Shown: positions 17,537-25,691 of the stretch, piece after piece
Position numbering within the stretch: position 1 is the first letter of the stretch
Layout: each line of letters begins with the position of its first letter
Source of the DNA: Marinobacter sp. ELB17
GTDB lineage: Bacteria > Pseudomonadota > Gammaproteobacteria > Pseudomonadales > Oleiphilaceae
Assembly: GCF_000169375.1 (NCBI RefSeq)
Contig: NZ_AAXY01000032.1
Location: 1 to 36,191 of the forward strand
DNA length: 36,191 bases
Direction of reading: 5' to 3'
Made by a program: the position numbers and the translations under genes
The notes under the pieces: model-generated
What the model saw: only the letters and a program-made list of their open reading frames with translations
What the model was told of the DNA's origin: nothing
The model's database searches: none

Positions 17537-18955
17537 ATGCTGTGGCTACACCTGCATTTTCCTCAATTATTGCTAGACCATATCCGCCGGTCCCGAAAGC
17601 AGGACGCTGCGTTAGTGATTGTTGACGCCTCTGGCCAAAAGGTGCTTCAGGCCTGTACTCAGGCCAGCAGCCAAGGCGTGCAGCCGGGTATGCGGCTGAA
17701 AACCGCCCTGAGCCTGGTGGCGGATCTGGCGATGGTTCGTACCGATCCGCAGCAAGAAGCCCGGGTGCTGCAAGATCAGGCTCGCTGGCTATACCGCTGT
17801 GCCGCACACATTACCCTGGTGCCACCAGATGGCCTGCTGGCTGAAATCGGCAGCCTGCAAAAACTGTACGGCGGTTTGCCGGCGGTGTGGGAAACCGTGG
17901 AGCAAGGCCTGAATGAACGCCGCCTGACGGCCTGGCTGGGCATTGGCCACACCCCACTGGCGGCACGCCTGATTGCCCGCACCGGCAAAGGTGAATGCAG
18001 CGCCGACCAGGGCCACATGCTGCGCCTACTGGAACAGTTGCCGCTGGCAGAGGCAGAATTTGATACCCAGGCCTGCACCCGCTTGCAGCGATTAGGCCTG
18101 AACACACTGGGCAACCTATTCGCTCTGCCCGCAGCCGAATTGGCGCGGCGGCTGGGCCCAAAAATCCTGGCTCATAGCCAAAAAATACAAGGTACAAGGC
18201 CAGACCCTCAAACGCCTTGGCAGCCCCCGCACCGATTTCGCCAGCAAGCGGATTTTGTCGAAGACATCGAACATTCCCAGGGGCTGCTATTTCCACTGCA
18301 ACGCATATTGAGTGAGCTGGAAGAAGACCTGTGCTGGCGCCAGCAGGAAACCGACAGTCTGAATTTGTTGTTGTGCTATCGCTACACAGAACCCACCCGC
18401 CTGCACATACGCACTTCCGGCCCGGAGCATCGGGCGGAGGCTTTTCTGAATTTGATTCGCCTACGCTTTGAACAACAGCCTTTGCAAGCTCCGGTGGTGT
18501 CACTGGTATTGCTGGTAAAACGCTTTATTGGGCGTGAAGCCGCCAGCGGACAGGATTTGTTGGGCGAAACCCAAGATATGAACGAAGCCTGGCACACGCT
18601 GATCAGCCGCCTGCAGGCCCGGCTGGGCGACGGCGCGTTGCAACAGCTGGCGCCACACGCTGATCACCGCCCTGAGCAGGCCTGGGCCAGTGCCGATGTA
18701 AAACGCAAACAGCGCAAAGCCAGCGCTGCGGAGAATCCGTTACCTTGCCGCCCGCTGTGGCTGATGCATAAACCTCAACCGTTACACACTAAGCCGCAGG
18801 CCTGGTTTTCCGGCCCGGAACGCATCAGTAGCGGCTGGTGGGATGGCCAAAGGGTACAGCGGGATTATTACATCGCCCAATTACCCAGCGGCCAGTTGGC
18901 TTGGGTGTTTCGGGATGCCAGTCAGGGCTGGCACATACACGGGTGGTTTGGCTGA
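17537..18955 (+). CDS. imuB: Y-family polymerase-like protein ImuB (catalytically inactive)
   Basis: A 472-residue Y-family polymerase relative that acts as the hub of the mutasome, bridging DnaE2, ImuA and the beta clamp. The first strand reads WLHLHFPQLLLD where active enzymes carry two aspartates, and the usual SIDE motif is replaced by LAEIGSLQKLYGG. The metal-binding residues are therefore missing, as in other ImuB proteins. The conserved RPLWL segment near residue 405 and a C-terminal tail ending WHIHGWFG are ImuB features. I did not identify a definite clamp-binding motif. The stop shares one base with the dnaE2 ATG (TGATG). Confidence 0.93.
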   Translation: MLWLHLHFPQLLLDHIRRSRKQDAALVIVDASGQKVLQACTQASSQGVQPGMRLKTALSLVADLAMVRTDPQQEARVLQDQARWLYRCAAHITLVPPDGLLAEIGSLQKLYGGLPAVWETVEQGLNERRLTAWLGIGHTPLAARLIARTGKGECSADQGHMLRLLEQLPLAEAEFDTQACTRLQRLGLNTLGNLFALPAAELARRLGPKILAHSQKIQGTRPDPQTPWQPPHRFRQQADFVEDIEHSQGLLFPLQRILSELEEDLCWRQQETDSLNLLLCYRYTEPTRLHIRTSGPEHRAEAFLNLIRLRFEQQPLQAPVVSLVLLVKRFIGREAASGQDLLGETQDMNEAWHTLISRLQARLGDGALQQLAPHADHRPEQAWASADVKRKQRKASAAENPLPCRPLWLMHKPQPLHTKPQAWFSGPERISSGWWDGQRVQRDYYIAQLPSGQLAWVFRDASQGWHIHGWFG

Positions 18956-21900
18956 TGCAGTCTGAAAGCTATAAAAGTGATGGGCATTATGAAAACCCTG
19001 AAAGCTACGCCGAGCTGCACTGCTTCAGCAACTTCAGTTTTCTGACCGGCGCCTCGCATCCCCATGAGCTGGCAGAACAAGCCGCAGGGCTGGGTTATAG
19101 CGCCCTGGCCATTACCGATGCCTGCTCGGTGGCTGGCATTCCCCGCGCCTGGGCGGCGCTTAAAAACAGCCCGGTGAAACTCATTACCGGCAGCTGGTTT
19201 GAATTGAGCGACGCACCACCCAGGGCCTGCACCCCGTGCTTTATACTTCTGGCACGCACCCGCAAAGGCTATGGTCAACTGTGCCAGCTGATCACCAGCG
19301 CCCGAAGGCGAGCGGAAAAGGGCCAGTACCAGCTGTATTACCGGGACCTGGAAGTACACCCGCTGGACGATTGCCTGTGCTTGTGGTTACCACCAACGTT
19401 GGCCAACGCCGACAGCCAGCAAGCGCTAGCGGCGGGTGAATGGCTGCTGCGATTGTTTGACCGGCGGCTGTGGCTAGCGGCCTCTCGCACTCTGGAATCC
19501 GGTGAAGAACAACAGCTGGCCCGCATACGCTGGCTGGCCACAGAGCTACGCTGCCCCATTACTGCCAGTGGCGACGTGCATATGCATTGCCGCAAGCGTC
19601 AGCCCCTGCAGGATGTACTCACCGCCCTGCGCAACCACACCAATTTGGAGAACGCCGGCCATTGTCTGTTTCAAAACGGCGAGCGTTACCTGCGCCCCGT
19701 TGCGGTATTACAGCGCCTGTTCCCCACCGCCTGGCTGCAGCAGACTCAAGTAATCGCCCAGCAATGTACGTTTGAACCCGGCAGCCTGCGCTATGAATAC
19801 CCGCCCGATCTGGTGCCAAGCGGCACCTGCGCCGCCGGTTATCTGCTGAAGCTGACTCGCGAAGGCGAACGCCGGCGCTACCCGGAGGGTACGCCGCTGC
19901 AGGTGCAGGCACTGATTCACAAAGAGCTGGGACTGATTTCGGAGATGCAGTACGAGCACTATTTTCTGACCATTGAGGACATAGTCGCATTTGCCCGCGG
20001 CCGCGGCATTCTGTGCCAGGGCCGTGGTTCAGCGGCTAACTCTGCGGTGTGCTATTGCTTGGGCATTACCGAAGTGAACCCGGCAAAAGTCGACCTGCTG
20101 TTTGAGCGTTTTATTTCCAAAGACCGCAACGAGCCACCGGATATCGACGTCGACTTTGAACACCAGCGGCGCGAAGAAGTGATTCAATACATTTATCAGC
20201 GCTACAGCCGCGACCGCGCGGCCATAGCCGCCACCGTTATCCGTTACCGCCCTCGCAGCACCATCCGCGACGTGGGCAAAGTCTTGGGATTCGACCCACT
20301 GCTGGTAGAACAACTGCTCGACGGCATAGACTGGCGCGACAAAGCCACGCCCTGGCGCCAGCAGATACTCGATAAAAACTTGACCCGCAATCCAAACGTC
20401 GCTGACCAGTTTTTTACCTTGGTAAATACCCTGCTGGGCTTTCCACGCCACCTGTCCCAGCATGTGGGCGGCTTTGTCATCAGTGCCGGCCCTCTGGCGG
20501 AATTGGTGCCCATAGAAAACGCCGCCATGGCCGACCGCACGGTGATTCAGTGGGACAAAAATGATCTGGAAAGCCTGGGGTTAATGAAGGTAGACGTGCT
20601 GGCGCTGGGCATACTCACCGCCATTCGCAAAGCCCTGGAGATGATCAGCGCCCAGTTAGGGCGACCTTTCCACATGCAAGACATTCCCCAAGAAGACCCG
20701 GACACTTACGCCATGCTGCAAACAGGCGACAGCGTGGGCGTATTTCAGGTGGAATCCCGGGCCCAGATCAACATGCTGCCGCGGCTGAAACCCGCCACCT
20801 ATTACGATCTGGTGGTACAGGTAGCCATTGTGCGCCCGGGGCCGATTCAAGGCGATATGGTGCACCCTTACCTGAAGCGCAGGCATGGTTTGGAGCCTGT
20901 AAATTACCCCAACCAGGCCATACAGCGCGTGCTGGAACGTACTCTGGGTGTACCCATATTTCAGGAGCAGGTGATCAGGCTGGCCATGGTCGCCGCTGGT
21001 TTCAGCGGTGGCGAGGCCGACCAGTTGCGCCGTGCCATGGCGGCGTGGAAATCCCACGGCGACCTGACTCCATTTCGCGATAAATTGCTGAGCGGCATGA
21101 AAGAGCGTGGTCACACCGACGATTTCGCCGAGCGCCTGTACCAGCAAATCTGCGGTTTTGGCGGCTACGGCTTCCCCGAATCCCACGCCGCCAGCTTTGC
21201 CTTATTGGTGTATGTATCCGCTTGGATAAAGCGCCACTACCCGGCCGCGTTTTATTGCGCTTTGCTCAACAGCCAGCCCATGGGTTTTTATTCGGCGTCT
21301 CAACTGGTGCAAGACGCTCGCCGCCACGGCGTGGACGTACAACCGCTGGATGTGAACCACAGCCAGTGGGACCACACTCTCCAATCTCAAACCCCACAAT
21401 CTCAAGCGCCACAATCTCAAACCCTGCAAACCCAAACCGATAATCCTCTATCACTGCGCTTGGGCCTGAGCCAAATCCGCGGTTTATCACAGCAAGCCGG
21501 CACGTCCGTTTCCGCCAAAAGGCCAGAAAACGGCTACACGTCTTCCAGCCAGCTACGGCAGCTGACCGGTCTGAACCAGCGCGATATGGAGCTGCTGGCC
21601 GGTGCCAACGCCATGCCCGGTTTTACCAGCAACCGCCACCAGGCCTACTGGCAGTTGCTGGGCCACGAACAACCGGCTGAGTTATTTATCGGCGAAGACA
21701 ATAACGCACCCGAACCAGCCTGCGAACAACTACCAACACCCAACGAGGGCCAGAATATAGCGGCAGACTACAGCAGCCAGGGCCTGACCCTACAGCGCCA
21801 CCCCTTGGCACTGCTGCGGGAACAGGGCCACCTGAGTTTCTGCCTGAGCGCCAGCGAACTCAACACCATAGAACCTGGCCGCCCGGTACAGGTAGCCGGC

Positions 21901-22161
21901 CTGGTAACCGGCCGCCAACGCCCCGGCACCGCCTCGGGTGTCACTTTCGTTACCCTGGAAGACGAAACCGGCAACATCAACGTGGTGGTCTGGCTGGCCA
22001 CCGCCCGTCAACAGCGCAAGCCCCTACTCACCGCACGGCTGCTGCACGTAAAAGGCGTTCTGGAACGGGAGGGAGATATAATGCACATCATGGCCGGCAA
22101 ATTGTCTGACCTTAGTCACCTGATAAAGGCACTCCCAGTCAGTTCGCGGAATTTTCACTAA
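18955..22161 (+). CDS. dnaE2: Error-prone DNA polymerase DnaE2
   Basis: C-family replicative-type polymerase of 1068 residues used for SOS translesion synthesis. The PHP domain (about residues 17-270) begins ELHCFSNFSFLTGASHP, with a Cys where replicative enzymes often have a second His. Catalytic aspartates are visible as Asp398 and Asp400 (DIDVDFE) and Asp547 (KVDVLALG). A helix-hairpin-helix region follows, then a C-terminal OB-fold with VAGLVTGRQRPGTASGV. The upstream frame stays open to 18838, but the ATG at 18955 overlaps the imuB stop and matches family starts. A Gln/Ser/Thr-rich repeat inserts near residue 810. Confidence 0.95.
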   Translation: MQSESYKSDGHYENPESYAELHCFSNFSFLTGASHPHELAEQAAGLGYSALAITDACSVAGIPRAWAALKNSPVKLITGSWFELSDAPPRACTPCFILLARTRKGYGQLCQLITSARRRAEKGQYQLYYRDLEVHPLDDCLCLWLPPTLANADSQQALAAGEWLLRLFDRRLWLAASRTLESGEEQQLARIRWLATELRCPITASGDVHMHCRKRQPLQDVLTALRNHTNLENAGHCLFQNGERYLRPVAVLQRLFPTAWLQQTQVIAQQCTFEPGSLRYEYPPDLVPSGTCAAGYLLKLTREGERRRYPEGTPLQVQALIHKELGLISEMQYEHYFLTIEDIVAFARGRGILCQGRGSAANSAVCYCLGITEVNPAKVDLLFERFISKDRNEPPDIDVDFEHQRREEVIQYIYQRYSRDRAAIAATVIRYRPRSTIRDVGKVLGFDPLLVEQLLDGIDWRDKATPWRQQILDKNLTRNPNVADQFFTLVNTLLGFPRHLSQHVGGFVISAGPLAELVPIENAAMADRTVIQWDKNDLESLGLMKVDVLALGILTAIRKALEMISAQLGRPFHMQDIPQEDPDTYAMLQTGDSVGVFQVESRAQINMLPRLKPATYYDLVVQVAIVRPGPIQGDMVHPYLKRRHGLEPVNYPNQAIQRVLERTLGVPIFQEQVIRLAMVAAGFSGGEADQLRRAMAAWKSHGDLTPFRDKLLSGMKERGHTDDFAERLYQQICGFGGYGFPESHAASFALLVYVSAWIKRHYPAAFYCALLNSQPMGFYSASQLVQDARRHGVDVQPLDVNHSQWDHTLQSQTPQSQAPQSQTLQTQTDNPLSLRLGLSQIRGLSQQAGTSVSAKRPENGYTSSSQLRQLTGLNQRDMELLAGANAMPGFTSNRHQAYWQLLGHEQPAELFIGEDNNAPEPACEQLPTPNEGQNIAADYSSQGLTLQRHPLALLREQGHLSFCLSASELNTIEPGRPVQVAGLVTGRQRPGTASGVTFVTLEDETGNINVVVWLATARQQRKPLLTARLLHVKGVLEREGDIMHIMAGKLSDLSHLIKALPVSSRNFH
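21382..21438 (+). repeat. In-frame 15-base tandem repeat inside dnaE2
   Basis: Three copies of a 15-base unit, CAATCTCAAACCCCA and two near-copies, are followed by a partial fourth of 12 bases. They encode QSQTP, QSQAP, QSQTL and QTQT, a flexible linker at about residues 810-828, between the main polymerase domains and the C-terminal part. The length is a multiple of three, so the frame is kept. Confidence 0.9.
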
Positions 22162-22165
22162 AAAC

Positions 22166-23095
22166 TTAAACAACAGGGGATGCGCTTGGTACTAACGTCT
22201 CACCAAATACGGCTGCCAATCGTTGAGTCAGCAATTGCAACCCCTTGCCCTTGTGACTGATTTTCCACGCCAGATAATACTCGAAAGTGGAGCACTCGTT
22301 TAGCGCAAGCTCTACCAGCTCGCCACTATTGAGTTGGTTTTGAATGCGCTGTCGCGGTAGATGGCCTACGCCTATTCCCGCCACTATTGCCTCAACTTTC
22401 TGATCTATGTTTTGCACGTAGAAATGTTTGCCGTCGCTGCTTAAACCTGCGCTTCGGGTAATATCAACGATAGACGTATCATGCGTAATAACCCTCCGGA
22501 CTTCCGGCAAGCGCCCCTGCAAAGCTTCAGCATTAGCCGCTACGTTTGCCAGCTCATGGTGAGAGGCCACGACTGGCACCAGGTCGGCATGGGCCAAGGG
22601 TACCGCTCGATACCCTTTTTGCAGCGGGACTGGCCCGGGTGACCCGACAATCAAATCTACCCAACCTTGCTCAAGGGCTTCCCACCCGCCATTCAGCACT
22701 GACTCACAGACATCGATTTCAACCGTGGAATGCGCCTTGAGAAATTCGCCCAATACGCTGAAAAAGGCCGGATAGGACTGATGTGACTCTACCGCGATGC
22801 TAATGCGCGGCTCCCAGCCCGTGGCCACTTCTTTTGCCTTGTTCGCCAGTCGCGCGGTAGCTTGAAGTATTTCCCTGCCCTCGCCCAATATCAGTCGCCC
22901 GGCTGACGTTAGCACCGAACGACGCCCCTGACGCTGGAATAGAGCAATATCCAGCTGACCTTCCAGCTTCTGAACCGCATAGGAAACCGCCGACGTCGCT
23001 TTGTTCAGCTCTTCAGCCGCTTTCGTGAAACTTCCACGCCGATCTATGGCATCCAGTGTTTCCAGAACCTCTATTGAAATTGGGTTCTTTGCCAT
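22166..23095 (-). CDS. LysR-family transcriptional regulator (YhaJ-like by context)
   Basis: A 309-residue LysR regulator. The winged helix-turn-helix covers about residues 5-65 (GSFTKAAEELNKATSAVSYAVQKLE), and an effector-binding domain follows from about residue 90. It is divergent from doxX, glutathionyl-hydroquinone reductase and pirin genes, with a perfect inverted repeat between. This resembles the E. coli neighbourhood where YhaJ controls yqjF. The aromatic or quinone inducer is inferred from that parallel only. It is convergent with dnaE2, four bases apart. Confidence 0.9.
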   Translation of the reverse strand: MAKNPISIEVLETLDAIDRRGSFTKAAEELNKATSAVSYAVQKLEGQLDIALFQRQGRRSVLTSAGRLILGEGREILQATARLANKAKEVATGWEPRISIAVESHQSYPAFFSVLGEFLKAHSTVEIDVCESVLNGGWEALEQGWVDLIVGSPGPVPLQKGYRAVPLAHADLVPVVASHHELANVAANAEALQGRLPEVRRVITHDTSIVDITRSAGLSSDGKHFYVQNIDQKVEAIVAGIGVGHLPRQRIQNQLNSGELVELALNECSTFEYYLAWKISHKGKGLQLLTQRLAAVFGETLVPSASPVV

Positions 23096-23113
23096 TATTC
23101 CTCCAAAATAACT

Positions 23114-23130
23114 GTTCTATTATTTAGAAC
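23114..23130. promoter_or_regulatory. Candidate LysR operator between the regulator and doxX
   Basis: GTTCTA-TTATT-TAGAAC is a perfect 6-bp inverted repeat with a five-base centre, fitting the T-N11-A form of LysR-family boxes. It lies 19 bases upstream of the regulator's ATG and about 22 bases upstream of the candidate doxX -35. It could mediate both autorepression and activation. A partial half-site (TTAGAA) recurs at 23155-23160. Confidence 0.65.
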
Positions 23131-23151
23131 GTTTTAAACGAATATTAGCTC

Positions 23152-23179
23152 TTATTAGAAATTTCACAACCCTTACAAT
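23152..23179 (+). promoter_or_regulatory. Weak candidate promoter of doxX
   Basis: TTATTA (23152-23157) and TACAAT (23174-23179) are 16 bases apart. The -35 is poor, as expected for a promoter that needs an activator bound at the inverted repeat just upstream. Confidence 0.35.
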
Positions 23180-23227
23180 GGCTCCATCACCTACACAAAC
23201 CAGCAAATTTAGATTTGGAGAAATAAC

Positions 23228-23674
23228 ATGAAAGCACTCATTAGCAAGTTAACCGCCACCAATACTGGCTTGGACACCCTCCCCCTTCGCCTCGGCGCAG
23301 GCGTCATATTTGCCGCCCACGGCGCGCAAAAATTATTTGGCTGGTTTGGCGGTTATGGCTTGGAAGGCACCGCTGGCTGGATGACATCCATCGGGCTTGA
23401 GCCAGGCATGCTTATGGCAGCAATGGCCGGTAGTGCAGAATTCTTTGGGGGCTTGTTGTTGGTTACAGGTTTACTGGTGCGTCCAGCTGCTTTAATACTA
23501 GCATTCACAATGCTCGTCGCGATCGTCACCGTTCACTTGGAAAATGGGCTGTTTATGTCGAATAACGGTTACGAATTTGTCCTGGCATTGCTGGCGATCA
23601 GTGTCGCCCTGGTGTTCAGAGGCGCTGGCAGCCTAAGTGCGGATCGTTTACTGCAAAGGCAACTGGCTCAGTAA
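23228..23674 (+). CDS. DoxX-family membrane protein
   Basis: A 148-residue inner-membrane protein with four predicted membrane segments (about residues 20-40, 58-80, 83-103 and 115-135). The family signature RLGAGVIFAAHGAQKLFGWFGGYG is near the N-terminus. DoxX proteins are linked to quinone or redox processes, but their exact activity is unsettled. GGAG precedes the ATG by about six bases. It is followed after 93 bases by the reductase gene; that gap carries only a CTGATATCAG palindrome (about 23724-23733) and a short GAGTA/TACTC inverted repeat. Confidence 0.92.
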   Translation: MKALISKLTATNTGLDTLPLRLGAGVIFAAHGAQKLFGWFGGYGLEGTAGWMTSIGLEPGMLMAAMAGSAEFFGGLLLVTGLLVRPAALILAFTMLVAIVTVHLENGLFMSNNGYEFVLALLAISVALVFRGAGSLSADRLLQRQLAQ

Positions 23675-23767
23675 ATGATACATCCATCAATCAGCATGAA
23701 AGAGTAAACGACAAGTTAATACTCTGATATCAGCATTTTCGGCCAAGGAATCTATAGGAGTCGCATA

Positions 23768-24736
23768 ATGGGCTTGTTACAAAAGGGTCAATGGGTTGAC
23801 CAGTGGTACGACACCGGCAACAGCGGTGGTGAGTTTCGCCGTCAGGACAGTCGCTTCAGAAGCTGGCTGACACCCGATGGCAAAGCCGGCCCAAACGGGG
23901 AGCCCGGCTTCAAGGCCGAGAAAGGCCGCTACCATTTGTATGTGTCACTGGCTTGCCCTTGGGCACACCGCGCACTGATTTTTCGCCAAATAAAGCAGTT
24001 GCAGGATTATATTGATGTCACCGTGGTCGATCCGGTGATGCTTAAAAATGGCTGGGAGATGAAGGATCCGCTTTACGGTCTGGACTTTCTGTATCAACTG
24101 TATTTAAAGGCGGATTCCAGCTATGAGGGCCGCGTTACGGTGCCGGTCTTGTGGGACAAGCAAACACAAACCATTGTCAGCAATGAGTCCTCAGAGATTA
24201 TCCGTATGTTCAATACGGCGTTTAATGCTTTAACGGGCAACACCACAGATTACTACCCTGATACGTTACACGAGCGGATCAATGCCCTGAATGACCGTGT
24301 CTACGACACCATCAACAACGGCGTCTATCGAGCCGGTTTCGCCACCACCCAAGAGGCCTATGAAAAGGCATACCATAGCCTGTTCGATTCGTTGGACTGG
24401 GTCGAGGGTTTGTTAACCCGGCAGCGTTATCTGGGGGGTGGCCAGTTGACGGAAGCCGATTGGCGTTTGTTTACCACTTTGATTCGTTTCGATGCTGTGT
24501 ATTTTGGTCACTTTAAAACCAACCGTCAGTTACTGGCCGATTATCCAGCCATTAGTGGTTATGTGCGCGAGCTCTACCAGATACCTGGCGTGTCTGACAC
24601 CGTCAGCTTTGAGCATATCAAGACGCATTATTATGCGAGCCATTTAATGATTAACCCCACGGGAATTATCCCCGTGGGTCCAGCACAGGATTTTACCGCC
24701 GCCCATGGCCGGGAAGGGATTGGAGAAAACTCATGA
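23768..24736 (+). CDS. yqjG: Glutathionyl-hydroquinone reductase (xi-class GST, YqjG-like)
   Basis: Cytosolic enzyme that reduces glutathionyl-hydroquinones to free hydroquinones with glutathione, salvaging quinone-glutathione adducts. The 322-residue product has Cys63 in LACPWAHRAL, the catalytic cysteine at the same number as in E. coli YqjG. SNESSEIIRMFN supplies the gamma-glutamyl-binding acidic/serine pair. A strong AGGAG precedes the ATG. Its last bases overlap the pirin start (ATGA), implying coupled translation. Confidence 0.94.
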   Translation: MGLLQKGQWVDQWYDTGNSGGEFRRQDSRFRSWLTPDGKAGPNGEPGFKAEKGRYHLYVSLACPWAHRALIFRQIKQLQDYIDVTVVDPVMLKNGWEMKDPLYGLDFLYQLYLKADSSYEGRVTVPVLWDKQTQTIVSNESSEIIRMFNTAFNALTGNTTDYYPDTLHERINALNDRVYDTINNGVYRAGFATTQEAYEKAYHSLFDSLDWVEGLLTRQRYLGGGQLTEADWRLFTTLIRFDAVYFGHFKTNRQLLADYPAISGYVRELYQIPGVSDTVSFEHIKTHYYASHLMINPTGIIPVGPAQDFTAAHGREGIGENS

Positions 24737-25590
24737 GAGAATTACTTCAAGTTATAACAGCCCGCCCTGCCCAAGATGGTGACGGGGTCAAAATTCATCG
24801 ACTTGCGGGTCAGCGCCTGCATCAGGCACTGAATCCTTTTTTGATGATTGATGAAATCAACTCCGACGATGCTGCCGACTATATTGGCGGCTTTCCTGAA
24901 CACCCACATCGCGGTTTTGAAACCATTACCTACATGAAGGCCGGGCGCATGCGCCACCGCGACCACATGGGCAATGAGGGCGTTATCAGCCCCGGTGACG
25001 TGCAATGGATGACAGCGGGCGCAGGCGTGCTTCACTCGGAAATGCCTGAGCAAGAGCACGGTCTGTTGCACGGCTTTCAAATCTGGCTGAATTTGCCCGG
25101 CGCTGAAAAAATGAAGCCCGCGGCTTATCAGGAAATTGCTAGCGCGGATGTTTCCGAGCAGCCACTATCTAACGGCGGGATGGCTCGCGTTATCGCAGGT
25201 TCCGTAACAATCAATCGACAATTACAGCAAGGCCCGCTGCCAGAGATTTCAACCCAACCTATTTTTGTCGATGTGCACCTGGCTGGCAATGAAACCGTTG
25301 AATTGTCTTTCAATGCCGATAACCCTGCACTGGTGTATGTCTATCAAGGCGCGACAGATTTGATCGACGCGCGACAACTGGGCATCTACGCCAAAGGCAA
25401 CACATTGCAACTGCAGGCCCGCGCCTCAGGTGCAGGCATGTTAGTACTCAGCGGCTGCCCTATTGAAGAGCCCGTGGTGCAATACGGACCTTTTGTGATG
25501 AATACGCCCGAAGAAATTGAACGGGCATTGAAGGACTTTAGCAACCCGCAATTTCTAAACCGGTTAACATCCGGTCGTGAAAGTCGGTAA
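24733..25590 (+). CDS. Pirin family protein (YhaK/YhhW type)
   Basis: Bicupin iron protein of 285 residues. The metal ligands match human pirin by position: His57 and His59 in HPHRGFET, then His101 and Glu103 in VLHSEMPEQ. Some bacterial pirins open the flavonol quercetin (quercetinase); others sense redox state. Here it is translationally coupled to the hydroquinone reductase, so a role with phenolic compounds is plausible but inferred. The C-terminal cupin half lacks metal ligands, as is usual. Confidence 0.93.
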   Translation: MRELLQVITARPAQDGDGVKIHRLAGQRLHQALNPFLMIDEINSDDAADYIGGFPEHPHRGFETITYMKAGRMRHRDHMGNEGVISPGDVQWMTAGAGVLHSEMPEQEHGLLHGFQIWLNLPGAEKMKPAAYQEIASADVSEQPLSNGGMARVIAGSVTINRQLQQGPLPEISTQPIFVDVHLAGNETVELSFNADNPALVYVYQGATDLIDARQLGIYAKGNTLQLQARASGAGMLVLSGCPIEEPVVQYGPFVMNTPEEIERALKDFSNPQFLNRLTSGRESR

Positions 25591-25592
25591 CT

Positions 25593-25610
25593 CGAGTCAG
25601 TACCGACTCG
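25593..25610. other. Inverted repeat just after the pirin stop
   Basis: CGAGTC and GACTCG are separated by six bases, starting three bases after the stop codon. There is no T-run on either strand, so it is not a classic terminator. It may protect the 3' end of the messenger or act together with the terminator 30 bases downstream. Confidence 0.4.
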
Positions 25611-25632
25611 TACTTCCAAGTGAACCGCCAAA

Positions 25633-25671
25633 AACGGAAAAACTCCGCCAAGCTAAGGCCGGGCGGGGTTT
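25633..25671 (-). terminator. Intrinsic terminator of the oad operon, possibly bidirectional
   Basis: On the minus strand AAACCCCGCC pairs with GGCGGAGTTT around a 12-base loop (one mismatch), followed by TT, then CC and GTTTTT. It lies about 20 bases after the oadB stop. Read on the plus strand the stem is complete with one G-U pair, though with little T-tract, so it may also stop transcripts from the doxX-pirin operon. Confidence 0.72.
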
Positions 25672-25691
25672 CCGGAACAGCAACAGAACGA

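Noticed and set aside
18838..18954. 39-residue extension of DnaE2 inside imuB
   Set aside because: Low family similarity and complete overlap with imuB; the coupled ATG at 18955 fits better.
23724..23733. CTGATATCAG palindrome before the reductase gene as a promoter or operator
   Set aside because: A single 10-base palindrome without -35/-10 context; can occur by chance.
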